Assembly: GCF_034047335.1 (NCBI RefSeq)
Contig: NZ_CP139137.1
Span: forward strand, 1,798,001 to 1,862,000
DNA: 64,000 nucleotides
Source of the DNA: Chryseobacterium sp. JJR-5R
GTDB lineage: Bacteria > Bacteroidota > Bacteroidia > Flavobacteriales > Weeksellaceae
Reading direction: 5' to 3'
Shown here: positions 49,127-58,753 of the stretch, piece after piece
Position numbering within the stretch: position 1 is the stretch's first letter
Layout: the number at the start of each line of letters is the position of its first letter
Program-made: the position numbers and the translations under genes
Notes under the pieces: model-generated
Database searches by the model: none
What the model saw: the letters and a program-made list of their open reading frames with translations, nothing else
Told to the model about the DNA's origin: nothing

Positions 49127-50380
49127 ATGAAACAACATATCATCTGCATCGCCTTTGTCTTGATTTTTCTCGTAGGCTGTGGAAAAAAGGATGCTTCAAC
49201 TGAAGTGGAAGGCGAAGTGAAAACCGAACAAACCGAAGAGCACGGCGAAGAAGCCCCGCAGACTATCGCAAGCCTGACCGAAGAGCAAATGAAAGCGGTG
49301 GGCATAACTCTGGGCAAAATCGAGATGAAAGAACTGACTTCTACCATCAAAACCAATGGAGTACTTAGAGTTCCCAATAATAATAAAGCGACTGTCACGT
49401 CGATGTATGGCGGAATTATTAAAACTTTGAATGTACAGATTGGGGATTTTGTAAGAAAAGGACAGGTAATTGCCTCCATTTCAAATCCGCAATACATTCA
49501 GTTGCAAGAGCAATACCTGACCGTTAAAAGCAGGATTGCATTTGCAGAACAGGAATACAGAAGACAGAAGGAATTATTTGATCATGATGCCGGCGCAAAA
49601 AAGAACCTTCAAAGTTCAGATGCTGAACTGAAAACCCTGAGAACACAAAGATCATCTTTACAGAAACAGCTTCAGATGATGGGAATCAATCCCGCCAATG
49701 TCAATAATGGAAATCTGCGATCCGGTTTAGTGATCACATCTCCCATCAGTGGAACAATCAGTACTATTTCTGCACAAATTGGAAGTTACATTGATATCTC
49801 ATCGCCCGTTGCAGAAGTAATAGATAACGGTTCCCTGCATTTGGATTTGCAGGTTTTTGAAAAAGACCTCCCAAAAATGAAGGTGGGACAAATTGTTCAT
49901 TTTAAATTGACGAACAACCCGGAAACCGAGTACGATGCCAAGATCTACAGCATCGGATCTTCATTTGAAAATGAAAGCAAGACCATCTCAGTACATTGTT
50001 CAGTAACCGGAAACAAGACGGGCCTGATCGATGGGATGAATATTACCGGAATCGTGAGCCTTGATAAGAGTACAACGCCTGCAGTACCTAATGAAGCGAT
50101 TGTAGAAGCGGACAGTAAATATTATATTTTTATCAGAACAGACAAAAAACAGGAAGGCCGCCACAGAGAGGAAAGCGGGCATCCGGACGGAAAGAAAAGA
50201 TCTGCAAAAGAACCTGAACTGACTGATTTTGAAAAGACAGAGGTGGTAAAAGGTTCTTCTGATATGGGTTACACGGCAATTACTGCAATCAATGAAATTT
50301 CAGCAGATGCGGATGTGGTTGTAAAAGGCGCATTTTTTGTCAATGCAAAACTGAGCGATCCGGGCGGGCACGAACATTAA
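49127..50380 (+). CDS. RND efflux periplasmic adaptor (CzcB/CusB type), lipoprotein
   Basis: 417 residues. Lipobox FLVGC makes C18 the lipid anchor. An acidic/His linker (EEHGEEAPQ) precedes the barrel-sandwich hybrid: GGIIKTLNVQIGDFVRKGQVIA and VITSPISGTISTISAQIGSYID are the two lipoyl-like halves, with a helical hairpin between (YLTVKSRIAFAEQEYRR). It bridges the pump and the outer-membrane channel. It starts 2 nt after the pump stop, so it is cotranscribed. A His/Lys/Glu-rich stretch near residues 340-360 may bind metal. Confidence 0.92.
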   Translation: MKQHIICIAFVLIFLVGCGKKDASTEVEGEVKTEQTEEHGEEAPQTIASLTEEQMKAVGITLGKIEMKELTSTIKTNGVLRVPNNNKATVTSMYGGIIKTLNVQIGDFVRKGQVIASISNPQYIQLQEQYLTVKSRIAFAEQEYRRQKELFDHDAGAKKNLQSSDAELKTLRTQRSSLQKQLQMMGINPANVNNGNLRSGLVITSPISGTISTISAQIGSYIDISSPVAEVIDNGSLHLDLQVFEKDLPKMKVGQIVHFKLTNNPETEYDAKIYSIGSSFENESKTISVHCSVTGNKTGLIDGMNITGIVSLDKSTTPAVPNEAIVEADSKYYIFIRTDKKQEGRHREESGHPDGKKRSAKEPELTDFEKTEVVKGSSDMGYTAITAINEISADADVVVKGAFFVNAKLSDPGGHEH

Positions 50381-50545
50381 TTTTAAGATGCCGGCAATGG
50401 AGCTTAAACATATTTAAGGCCATGAGGAGAACCGGCTTTGTGATGCAGCACGCAAGGGTAGCGGTATCTGTCCGCTTACCTACCGGCGCCGGGAAAAGCC
50501 TTGTGAAATTGAGTTTTTTTAAGATTTGTAACCATAACCAAATAA
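50381..50545. other. Intergenic stretch before the pentamer repeat
   Basis: GC-rich patches (50430-50505) with several partial inverted repeats; no gene recognised. Confidence 0.4.
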
Positions 50546-50605
50546 GTGAAGTGAAGTGAAGTGAAGTGAAGTGAAGTGAAGTGAAGTGAAGTGAAGTGAA
50601 GTGAA
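50546..50605 (+). repeat. Tandem pentamer (GTGAA)12
   Basis: Twelve perfect head-to-tail GTGAA units fill 60 bp between the adaptor gene and the OYE gene. It does not lie in any credible ORF. Confidence 0.97.
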
Positions 50606-50711
50606 ATAAAATGAGCAGTCTTATTATGGCCTGAAATAGATGCAGATACTGTTTAAATATAAAATCAACCGGTAACTATCTATGCAGAAATACGCTCTCT
50701 GCCGCTTATGT

Positions 50712-50741
50712 AAAAGCCATCTTCCTTGAGATGGCTTTTTT
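50712..50741 (+). terminator. Terminator of the metal-efflux operon
   Basis: AAAGCCATCT (50713-50722) pairs with AGATGGCTTT (50729-50738), followed by a T-run. Confidence 0.85.
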
Positions 50742-50799
50742 CATTGTATAAATCAGATCTGGTTTTTTCGGAAAGCGTTCAGATCAGGAAATTTAATAA

Positions 50800-51933
50800 T
50801 TATTCCGTTACCTGAAAAAATCCTGTGGCCACCTTTATGAATTCCTGAAGTTTTTTAGGAACATCAAGTTCGTCAGCTTTAGACATGCTTAGAACTTCCG
50901 CAGCTTTTTTCCCATCGGCTACAAGCTCAACCCAATGTGGATTAATGATAAGGCCGTGTCCCACAGCAGCCAGTGACAATCCCGTTTTAATGGCTTCCAC
51001 TGCATCACTGCCTTGTGTGATGCCTCCTGCAGAGATTACCGGAATTCTCTGATCTACGTGATCCAGGATCAGTTTTAAAATCGTTGCCTCTCCGTTTTCA
51101 TCATCCACCGGCTTTTGAGTCAGCAGATCAGCCAGTGAAACATGCAGGTAATCAATTCCTGATGCAATCAGTTTATCAATCAGAGGAAATGTATCTTTCA
51201 CGCCGTAGCTTTCCGGTTCTTCAGGTGAGATCCTGAAACCAATCAGGAACGGTCGGTCTGCATACTTGTTGATCACATCCTGGATCTCCTTGATTACTTC
51301 TACCGCAAAGTTCATTCGTTTTTCCGGAGACCCACCCCAATGGTCAATCCTTTGGTTATAATATGGCGAAAAGAAATTCTGTAACAAAAATCCGTGAGCG
51401 CCATGGAGCTCTATGCCGTCAAAACCTGCTTTTATGGCCCTGTGAGTGGTTTCCCCGAATGCTTTTACCATTTTCAGGATTTCTTCATGCGTCAGTTCAT
51501 GCGATACGGTTCCGCCCGCATAAAAAGCTGACGGCGTCAAGGCTACGGGACTCGCACTTACCGGGATGCCGTCAGGGATCAGTTCTGGAACAGCTTTGTT
51601 TCCTGCGTGATAGATTTGAAGTATTGCAGGGGCTCCGCCGCGTTTGGCCGCGTTCGCCAGTTTTTCAAGACCCGGTAAAAAAGAATCATCACAGGAGGCA
51701 TATTCATTGGGGAAGCCAATTCCGTTTGCCATTACTCGGGTACAGCCTGTAATAACCAAACCAACGTTTCCGCTTCGGGCTTCATAATGCCGGATTTCAT
51801 CATCTGCCACGGTATAGTCATCATTGCTTGCCCAGGTTGTCATGGGAGCCATTGCAATTCTGTTTTTGGTTGTGATTCCGTTTTTAAAGGTAAAGTTTTC
51901 AAATAATTGTTGGGTTTCCGTATTCATTGTCAA
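50800..51933 (-). CDS. Old Yellow Enzyme-family NADH:flavin oxidoreductase (YqjM-like)
   Basis: 377 residues, a TIM-barrel FMN enzyme. It has KNRIAMAPMTTW near the start, IELHGAHGFLLQNFFSP with the substrate-binding His pair region, and YNQRIDHWGGSPEKRM, all typical. A C-terminal phosphate-binding strand is VISAGGITQGSDAVEAI. OYEs reduce activated alkenes using NAD(P)H; the physiological substrate is unknown. The AraC regulator encoded just upstream on the same strand (gap about 110 bp) may control it. ATG at 51933; a second ATG two codons later is equally possible. Confidence 0.92.
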   Translation of the reverse strand: MTMNTETQQLFENFTFKNGITTKNRIAMAPMTTWASNDDYTVADDEIRHYEARSGNVGLVITGCTRVMANGIGFPNEYASCDDSFLPGLEKLANAAKRGGAPAILQIYHAGNKAVPELIPDGIPVSASPVALTPSAFYAGGTVSHELTHEEILKMVKAFGETTHRAIKAGFDGIELHGAHGFLLQNFFSPYYNQRIDHWGGSPEKRMNFAVEVIKEIQDVINKYADRPFLIGFRISPEEPESYGVKDTFPLIDKLIASGIDYLHVSLADLLTQKPVDDENGEATILKLILDHVDQRIPVISAGGITQGSDAVEAIKTGLSLAAVGHGLIINPHWVELVADGKKAAEVLSMSKADELDVPKKLQEFIKVATGFFQVTE

Positions 51934-52043
51934 TTTTATTTTAAGTTGAAAAAGCGGGTATTATTGATTGTCTTTTTTGATTTTAATGCAAAAGCACAGC
52001 CGGGCCAGGTTGCCTGCAGGTACAGAAATGCCGGAAAAAAAAT

Positions 52044-52937
52044 TTAATTCAGATTATTCTCCCTGAAAGCATTGGGAGCAACTCCAACTACTTTTTTAAA
52101 AAGTCTCGCAAAATAATTTGCATTTTCAAATCCGAGCAGAAAAGAGATTTCCGAAATATTCATTTTGCCTTCTGACAATAGATTTTTAGCCTCTTTTATC
52201 AGATGGAGATGTATCAGTTCGAGTGCCGTTTTACCGGTTTCCTGTTTAAGAAGATCGCTAAGGTAGCGGGAAGATACATTCATTTTATCTGCCATATACG
52301 TAACAGTCGGCAGACCGTATTGCCTGACTGTATTTTCATTGTAATATGCATCAAGCAGCTGTTGGAATCTTCCGGCACATACTCCGATTGTTTCGATGTG
52401 GTTGATAAACTGCCTTTTATAAAATCTTTGCGAATAGGTAAGCAGGGTTCCTAGATGTGCCAGAAGGATCGCCTTGCTGTAATCATCGGTGTTGTTATGT
52501 GACTCTTTGTGCATAGTCCGGGCCAGGTTCCAGACGGTTTCCTCTTCACTGGGAGACAGATACAGGGCTTCATTGGTTTCATAATCGAAATAGCCGTAAT
52601 TTTTCATCTCTTTGAACAAGGCGGTACCTGATAGAAAATCTTCTTTAATGGTTATTAAAAAACAGCCATCCTCTGATTTTACATTTTTAAAAGTAACGGT
52701 CTGATTTGGCCTGAAGAAAATCATTTTGCCCCGCTCATGGTCAAACTTTCTTTTGCCGTAAGTAATGTCCCCCGAAACAAAAGTCTGAAAAGAAATGATA
52801 TAAAAATCCGCAGTGAATACAATATCCTCGATGCTTCCATCGCTTTTATGTCCAAAAGTGACGCTGAAAAAAGGATGTTCGGGGGGGTGCACCCCAATGT
52901 CTCTGTTGAAACTGCCGATGTCTTTATAATATTTCAT
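52044..52937 (-). CDS. AraC-family transcriptional regulator
   Basis: 297 residues. An N-terminal cupin-like sensor (residues 1-160; IIFFRPNQTV-like loop, here MIFFRPNQTVTF) is joined to a C-terminal double HTH of AraC/XylS type: VTYMADKMNVSSRYLSDLLK and ISEISFLLGFENANYFARLF followed by the signature PNAFR. It likely senses a small molecule and controls the OYE gene downstream (inference from adjacency). Confidence 0.9.
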   Translation of the reverse strand: MKYYKDIGSFNRDIGVHPPEHPFFSVTFGHKSDGSIEDIVFTADFYIISFQTFVSGDITYGKRKFDHERGKMIFFRPNQTVTFKNVKSEDGCFLITIKEDFLSGTALFKEMKNYGYFDYETNEALYLSPSEEETVWNLARTMHKESHNNTDDYSKAILLAHLGTLLTYSQRFYKRQFINHIETIGVCAGRFQQLLDAYYNENTVRQYGLPTVTYMADKMNVSSRYLSDLLKQETGKTALELIHLHLIKEAKNLLSEGKMNISEISFLLGFENANYFARLFKKVVGVAPNAFRENNLN

Positions 52938-53226
52938 AGCCGAAGAATATACTGTTATTTATATTGCAAATGTCGGATTTTTAATGATGTGATGTGGATA
53001 CAAAAGTAGGAGGTTGCAGCACATTTTTACGAAAAACAATTTTGTTACAGCGCAGTCTGTTTGTTGATAAATTACCATTTTTTTAGATTGGTTTATTTCT
53101 AAAACAAGCCTTTCTTTAACGGCTTTCCCAAAACAGCGTCATTTAAAAATACAGAACTTAAGATGATAAAATAGGGTATGAAAGTATATTCATTTTCAGA
53201 TTAAAGGCTGATTTTTATACATTATT
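52938..53226. other. Divergent intergenic region
   Basis: Between the AraC gene and the promoter of surface cassette 2; no other element recognised. Confidence 0.4.
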
Positions 53227-53256
53227 TTGGCTTTATTTAAAAAAATATTATCTTTG
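53227..53256 (+). promoter_or_regulatory. Promoter of surface cassette 2
   Basis: TTG (53227-53229), a 19-nt spacer and TATCTTTG (53249-53256) match the Bacteroidetes consensus exactly. The leader is about 155 nt and very AT-rich. Confidence 0.85.
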
Positions 53257-53419
53257 CACAGCTCTTAGGATGTGTATATTTTTAATATTAAATACATAAT
53301 ACAAATTTTTTTTTATCCAATTTCATCTTAATGTATTAAATTATTTAATTATAATTTCACTTATATTTAATATAACATAATACAGTTATGGGTATTTTCG
53401 TAAAATAATTCACCGTCAT

Positions 53420-55936
53420 ATGAAAAGATTTAATTTTTTATTATTCCTTATTGTTTTTTTTATTAAACCCCATGAGTTTTATTCGCAGCAAATTGACAGA
53501 CTGTATTTATCTTTTGCTGCAACAGGACGCGTCTATGACATAACGGGCATTACCGGTACCGTTTCACTGCCGGCTCCGCTGGCTTCACCGGCCCCTGCTA
53601 ATTTAGGCGATCTCAGTAACCTGGGAGTAGGTTATGATAATCCCGGAGGAAATCCCAATTCAGTAGTGTTTATCCATTCGGATATCGCGGCTAACAGCGT
53701 GGTTTATAAAAACGGCGCGCCGGTTACCCCGGCCACTACGCTTCCCAATGCCAGCATAGGGGGAATCGGGACCAACAATGTACCGGGAAATTACTTCGGA
53801 AGGGTATACGGTTTCCAGTCCAATACCAAAACCCTGTACCCGATCTATCCTTCTGGGGCAACCGTGCCCATTACCGCCGCTACAGGCGATACCGACTGGA
53901 ATACAGGAACCACGTTTGGAACTGATACGTTCTTTGATTATGAGAATAATATCTATACATTCCTGAATAATTCCGCGAATACGGCAAGATATTTATACAA
54001 AATATCCATTGCCACAGGAATTGCTACAAAAGCTTCCCAGATTACCGGCCCTGTTGCCACCATTTCCGGCATCCGGGGAATGGCTTACCTGAACGGCCTC
54101 GTATATACGGCTTCCCTTCTCGGGGCTTCCGGCGGAACAACAAATACGATCCAGATCAATACCATCAATATTTCTACAGGTGTTTCCAATACCGTGGCCA
54201 CCATTAATGTCGGAAGCAATTTTGCCAACCTCGATTTGGCATCAGTCCCTTATTACGTCCCGTTTACCTTTACCTGTAACGGAGCGGCATTTCAGGGAAA
54301 TTCCACATTTTCTACAGGATATGCGTCTACAAGGACCGTAAGGATTCCGGTGAGTAATGTGTACGGTCCCGGTACTTACACCATTAATGTGTCAGGTACA
54401 GATTTTGCCACCACTTCCCAGAATGTTACGATTAATACAGGCACTACCTTTATCGATGTGCCCGTTACTTACAACGGAACCGGTGCCGCAGGCCAGAAAA
54501 CGGTGACCATAAGGCTGGGGAACTCTTCAACCGTCTGTTCGGTTACTGCAACCGCTGAAGCATCGTTCGGATGTAATGCCAATATGTACCTCTCACAGAG
54601 CAATACGCTGTACAGGGTCAATACCGCATCAAACCCCTTCACGTATCCTGTCGTAGGATCTTATACCAGTAATATCAACTCAATCGGAATCAACCCTGTG
54701 GACGGGCTTATGTACGGAACTGTGGAAAATACCAATACGATTGTAAGAATCAATGCTTCCGGTACGTTCACTTTGCTGGGTGCCGTATCCGGATTGCCAA
54801 CCGGTGTTAATTTTAATGCCGGCGAGTTTGACCCGACAGGAAACTACTATGTGAAACAAACAGGATCCAATAATATTCTGTACCGCATTAATATTGCAGC
54901 CATGACTGCCACTTCATTAACACTCTCACAGGCTGTGAATGTTTCAGATTTTGCCTACAGAACGACAGATGCAAGACTTTATTCGGTATCTACGGATACG
55001 GACGGACGGCTTTTGTCAATTGACCTTTCAACTTCACCTGCAACCGTTGCGTTTATCGGGTCCAACAGTACAGTAACCCCTTTCGGAGCCATGTTTGCCT
55101 CATCTACCGGCGAGGTTTATGGTTCCCTCAATACCGGAGGTTTTTACCAGTTCAACCTTATCAACGGACAGAGAACACTGATCTCGTCATCTCCTGCCAG
55201 CACATCGAATGACGGCGCCCATTGTATTACTGCGCCGATTGCTTTCAGTGCAGATCTTTATACAACGATAACGGACGGCGTATCTACCTATGCACCGGGA
55301 ACGTCTTTAACCTATACGGTTGTTGTCGGAAACAGCGGACCTTTCGGGGTTCAGGGGGCAACGGTTTCCGTACCTGTGCCTGCAGGAATTCCGGCAGCTA
55401 ATATGACGTATACTGCTACAGGTGCCGGCGGTGCCGCCAGTCCGGTTACCGGGACACAGACCGGTGCCATTAATGATGTGGCCAATTTACCGCTGAACAG
55501 TACGGTTACTTATACCATTACGGTAAATATTCCGGTGACGTATACCGGAAATCTGACCAATACGGCTGCCGTAACCTCTCCGGTAAACAGCACGGACCCG
55601 AATACCGCCAACAATACGGCAACGGATACCAACGTGCAATCCGTTTGTTATAATCCGGTGACCAACACCGCTGCGGGAACCGATACCCGGCTTGGAATAA
55701 CATTACAGAAAAACGCCAGTGTAGGGATTGGGAACTGGCCGTTTACCCGTAAGTCTGCGCATATGGCAATAGAATCCAATACACAGGGATTTGTGGTTAC
55801 CCGTCTTGCAACAGCTAATTTATCAAACATCACAACACCCCAGGAAGGAATGTTGGTTTTTGATACCACAGCAAAATGTTTAAAAATCTATTCGGATGGT
55901 GTCTGGAGATGTTTCTCGGTTCCATCATGCCCTTAA
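53420..55936 (+). CDS. Large secreted surface protein with beta-propeller-like repeats, DUF11 and NKG-type module (cassette 2, large)
   Basis: 838 residues; signal peptide to about residue 22 (YSQQ). Residues 25-290 and 385-610 have recurring short strands of the DUF6923/beta-propeller kind (LYKISIATGIATK; LYRINIAAMTATS; LLSIDLSTSPAT). Residues about 615-735 form a DUF11-type repeat domain (YAPGTSLTYTVVVGNSGP; DPNTANNTATDT). The last ~95 residues are the module shared with the 16369 protein: DTRLGITL, ESNTQGFVVTRL, PQEGMLVFDTTAKCLKIY and CFSVPSCP. There is no obvious type IX sorting tail. It is followed 15 nt later by its small companion. Probably a cell-surface or adhesin-like protein. Confidence 0.75.
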   Translation: MKRFNFLLFLIVFFIKPHEFYSQQIDRLYLSFAATGRVYDITGITGTVSLPAPLASPAPANLGDLSNLGVGYDNPGGNPNSVVFIHSDIAANSVVYKNGAPVTPATTLPNASIGGIGTNNVPGNYFGRVYGFQSNTKTLYPIYPSGATVPITAATGDTDWNTGTTFGTDTFFDYENNIYTFLNNSANTARYLYKISIATGIATKASQITGPVATISGIRGMAYLNGLVYTASLLGASGGTTNTIQINTINISTGVSNTVATINVGSNFANLDLASVPYYVPFTFTCNGAAFQGNSTFSTGYASTRTVRIPVSNVYGPGTYTINVSGTDFATTSQNVTINTGTTFIDVPVTYNGTGAAGQKTVTIRLGNSSTVCSVTATAEASFGCNANMYLSQSNTLYRVNTASNPFTYPVVGSYTSNINSIGINPVDGLMYGTVENTNTIVRINASGTFTLLGAVSGLPTGVNFNAGEFDPTGNYYVKQTGSNNILYRINIAAMTATSLTLSQAVNVSDFAYRTTDARLYSVSTDTDGRLLSIDLSTSPATVAFIGSNSTVTPFGAMFASSTGEVYGSLNTGGFYQFNLINGQRTLISSSPASTSNDGAHCITAPIAFSADLYTTITDGVSTYAPGTSLTYTVVVGNSGPFGVQGATVSVPVPAGIPAANMTYTATGAGGAASPVTGTQTGAINDVANLPLNSTVTYTITVNIPVTYTGNLTNTAAVTSPVNSTDPNTANNTATDTNVQSVCYNPVTNTAAGTDTRLGITLQKNASVGIGNWPFTRKSAHMAIESNTQGFVVTRLATANLSNITTPQEGMLVFDTTAKCLKIYSDGVWRCFSVPSCP

Positions 55937-55951
55937 TAAAAAATATCAGCA

Positions 55952-56494
55952 ATGAAAAAAGGAAAAATTTTCACAATCGCTTTACTTGCTTTTTCAGCTT
56001 CTGCATTTTCACAGGTTATTATGGGAGATGCTATAGGTACAGCAGCAAACAAAACCAGTGTATTGCTGGAATTCGCAAATACCAATAACAAAGGAATTAT
56101 CCTGCCTTACGTCAGAACATTGCCTGCAGCTCCCGCACAGGGAACTTTATTGCTGGATGCCGTTAATGCGGCACAGGCGCGGGTACGGTACTATGACGGT
56201 ACCTCATGGATCGATATGAGCGGACAGAACGGAAATATCACTTCCGTTATGGCCACACAGCCTGCTTTAGCGGAAACTGCCAGTGAAAAATTCATCATCG
56301 GCGCTGCCTCTTCTTCCGCAAACGGCGCCGTAGTGCTGGAGTCTGCCAATAAAGCCATGGTACTGCCCACGGTTACGGATGTCAATAACATCCCAAGCCC
56401 GTCCCCGGGGATGATGGTATACGTCAATAAAACCGGTGCTAAAAGATTGGCCGTTTATAATGGCGAAAGATGGTCATTCTGGGCGGCACAGTAA
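55952..56494 (+). CDS. Small secreted companion protein, two NKG-type modules (cassette 2, small)
   Basis: 180 residues with a signal peptide ending at FSQ (about residue 21). It is a clear paralog of the 17891 protein: VIMGDAIGTAANKTSVLLEF, NKGIILPYVRTLPAAPAQG, and the second module NKAMVLPTVTDV ending in VNKTGAKRLAVYNG. The two modules look like an internal duplication. The 15-nt gap to the large gene and the shared terminator at 56520 make a two-gene operon. Function unknown; co-assembly with the large partner is inferred from the repeated pairing. Confidence 0.75.
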   Translation: MKKGKIFTIALLAFSASAFSQVIMGDAIGTAANKTSVLLEFANTNNKGIILPYVRTLPAAPAQGTLLLDAVNAAQARVRYYDGTSWIDMSGQNGNITSVMATQPALAETASEKFIIGAASSSANGAVVLESANKAMVLPTVTDVNNIPSPSPGMMVYVNKTGAKRLAVYNGERWSFWAAQ

Positions 56495-56519
56495 ATATAA
56501 AAGAACATGAATTAACAGG

Positions 56520-56555
56520 GGAGTCCGGCTCAATATGAGCCGGACTCCTTTAATT
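56520..56555 (+). terminator. Terminator of surface cassette 2
   Basis: GGAGTCCGGCTCA (56520-56532) pairs with TGAGCCGGACTCC (56536-56548), followed by TTTAATTTA. Confidence 0.85.
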
Positions 56556-56786
56556 TAGTCGTCAGCCGTTTAAACTTTTTGCCCTTGTATTGTATGATCG
56601 TCTTTTAGGATTTATTTTGAAGATTGTTGAAGTCACAAAGTTTTCATCTCAAAGGATATGATGGAATAAAAAAATATAAAATACCGTGATGCTTTTACTA
56701 TAATTTGTATTATTCTTGCTTAGGCCTTTGTCCCGTGCCAGACCATAAAGGGAACCGGCTCTGATCATATAAAAATAAAATACGGT

Positions 56787-57611
56787 ATGAACTTATATAA
56801 TACAAAAGAGGTTGTTGATGAAATTTATTACATTGAAAAAAACATCAGGCCACTGTCACCTGAACCGACAAAAAGAATTTTAATCACCGGATCTACAGCA
56901 GGAATCGGGTTTCTTACTGCAAAAACTTTGATCATGAAGGGCTATAAGGTTGTTGTGCACGCAAGGAATGAAGAAAGGGCAAAAGATGCCAGAAGAGATC
57001 TTCCTGAAGCGGAAGCAGTTGTAACCGGCGATCTGTCGGACTTAAAGGAAGTTAAAAAGTTAGCAGGCGATATCAATGCACTGGGTACTTTCGATGTCAT
57101 TATCCATAACGCAGGTGTATATGATGCCCGGAGCTCCGGCAATGCAATTCTGAATGTCAATGCTTTGGCCCCGTATATTCTAACGAGTCTGTTGAAAAAA
57201 CCCAGGCAGCTTATATATCTCTGCTCAGATTTGCATCTCGGAGGAAATTTAAAGCTGCAGTCTATGCAGGATAAATCTTCTGATATCAATTATTCAGACT
57301 CAAAATTACAGGTGCTGGTTATGTCTAAAGCGGTAAGCAGAAAGTGGAGAGACGTAAAAGTTAATGCTGTTAACCCCGGCTGGGTAGCAACAAAGATGGG
57401 TAAATCAGGGGCACCTGATGATTTGCGCCTTAGCTACGGAACCTTAGTATGGCTGGCAGAAGGAACAGAGGAAGGAAGTAATGTGACCGGTCAGTTATTA
57501 TTTCAAAAGAAAATTGAGAAAAATTATAACCTGGCAGCAAATGATCCGGCTACGCAAGATGCTTTACTGGAAACATATGCCAAGGTTACCGGCGTGTCTT
57601 TCCCAAACTGA
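56787..57611 (+). CDS. Short-chain dehydrogenase/reductase
   Basis: 274 residues, classical SDR. Cofactor motif TGSTAGIG (34-41), IIHNAGVY (the NAG motif), and a YSDSK active-site Y-x3-K; the PGWVATKMG loop follows. The first 28 residues are an extra N-terminal extension before the Rossmann fold. The GSTAGIG plus HARN pattern suggests NADP preference (inference). Oxidoreductase acting on an alcohol or ketone; substrate unknown. Monocistronic, with a terminator at 57628. Confidence 0.88.
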   Translation: MNLYNTKEVVDEIYYIEKNIRPLSPEPTKRILITGSTAGIGFLTAKTLIMKGYKVVVHARNEERAKDARRDLPEAEAVVTGDLSDLKEVKKLAGDINALGTFDVIIHNAGVYDARSSGNAILNVNALAPYILTSLLKKPRQLIYLCSDLHLGGNLKLQSMQDKSSDINYSDSKLQVLVMSKAVSRKWRDVKVNAVNPGWVATKMGKSGAPDDLRLSYGTLVWLAEGTEEGSNVTGQLLFQKKIEKNYNLAANDPATQDALLETYAKVTGVSFPN

Positions 57612-57627
57612 TAAAAATACTGTAAGA

Positions 57628-57660
57628 TTTCCTGAGCAGAAACTCAGGAAATTTTATTTT
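57628..57660 (+). terminator. Terminator of the SDR gene
   Basis: TTTCCTGAG (57628-57636) pairs with CTCAGGAAA (57643-57651), followed by TTTTATTTTC. Confidence 0.85.
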
Positions 57661-58091
57661 CAATACATTCTTTCTATTTAAATGTATTAATGCCCGGATA
57701 GATCATGTTCAGTCCTGCAATAATATATTACTTCAAACCTCTGAAATTGACTTTGTTTTTAATGTCAGGATAGAGAGAAGCATCTGTTTTAAATCCGGTG
57801 AAAGTCAATACCCTGATTATATAGGTTACAAAGAAGAGTAATATCCGGAAAGTAATTTCATGGGCAAACCGAAGTTTAAAAAAATCAGAAAATCAGAATG
57901 CTCAACAGAAACTTTCATCCGTAAAAAAATGCAATCTGTACGCATTGATTATATTCATAACCCTTTTCCGGCAGCAGATTATCTGCAGGATTTTAATGAT
58001 AAAACAAATATTAATACAGGCTTAATACGGTTAAAACATTATTTGGGTACTTTTGTGCAACAGCGCTTCTAACTCTTTACAACCGTAAAAA
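57661..58091 (+). promoter_or_regulatory. Intergenic region with candidate sigma-gene -7 box
   Basis: TACTTTTG (58048-58055) matches TAnnTTTG, 36 nt before the sigma-factor ATG; no TTG at the usual distance. A 70-codon ORF at 57860-58072 overlaps it and is not believed. Confidence 0.4.
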
Positions 58092-58583
58092 ATGGATAGT
58101 TTTAACGAAATATATTCCGCATATAAGCACAGGGTGTTCTTTTTTGTGGCTAAATATGTTTCAGACGAAGAAGATATTGAAGAACTGGTGCAGGATATTT
58201 TTATGCATGTCTGGAAATATGCATCCCAAACAGGTTCTGCATCCCAAACTGAGGCAATTATCTTTAAATCTGCCAAACAGGAAATTTCCAATTTTTACCG
58301 AAAAAGAAAAATGATTTTCGTTCCGCTGGAAAATTCTAAACATACCTGTTCCGAAGAAGGCCCTGAAATTGAAACTGAAATACAGCAGGAAGACCAGCTG
58401 AAAAAAATAGAAAATCTTCTTGAACAGGTTCCCGAAAGAAGCCGTGAATTCTTTATCAAAAACAAAATCCAGAACCTGAGCTTATTTACCATTGCACAGG
58501 AAAATGACATTTCCAAAACTGCCGTTGAAAAGCATGTGAATAAAGTTCTGAAGTTCTTAAGGACGAATCTGAAGTTTTTCTGA
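58092..58583 (+). CDS. ECF RNA polymerase sigma factor (FecI-like)
   Basis: 163 residues. Region 2 (YSAYKHRVFFFVAKYVSDEEDIEELVQ, cut here to its start; DIFMHVWKY) binds core polymerase and the -10. Region 4 (LFTIAQENDISKTAVEKHVNKVL) is the -35 reader. The length is typical of Bacteroidetes ECF factors. It heads the signalling set sigma, FecR, STN-containing SusC, in which a substrate-bound receptor releases the sigma through FecR. A weak terminator-like stem overlaps its stop codon. Confidence 0.92.
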   Translation: MDSFNEIYSAYKHRVFFFVAKYVSDEEDIEELVQDIFMHVWKYASQTGSASQTEAIIFKSAKQEISNFYRKRKMIFVPLENSKHTCSEEGPEIETEIQQEDQLKKIENLLEQVPERSREFFIKNKIQNLSLFTIAQENDISKTAVEKHVNKVLKFLRTNLKFF

Positions 58584-58753
58584 AAAATCATTTTTCAGGT
58601 TTTTTAAATATTTCCTGATATAATAACCTGTGTTTTTTACTTTCTTAATTTGAATGTAATATTAACGTGTATGAACAAATCATTAAATGAAAAAAATACA
58701 GGTTGACGATTTCAATGCTCCTGCGTATTCTCTTATAAAGACCAAAGAATACA

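Noticed and set aside
57860-58072. 70-codon ORF before the sigma factor
   Set aside because: It covers the likely sigma promoter and has no recognisable domain; chance ORF.
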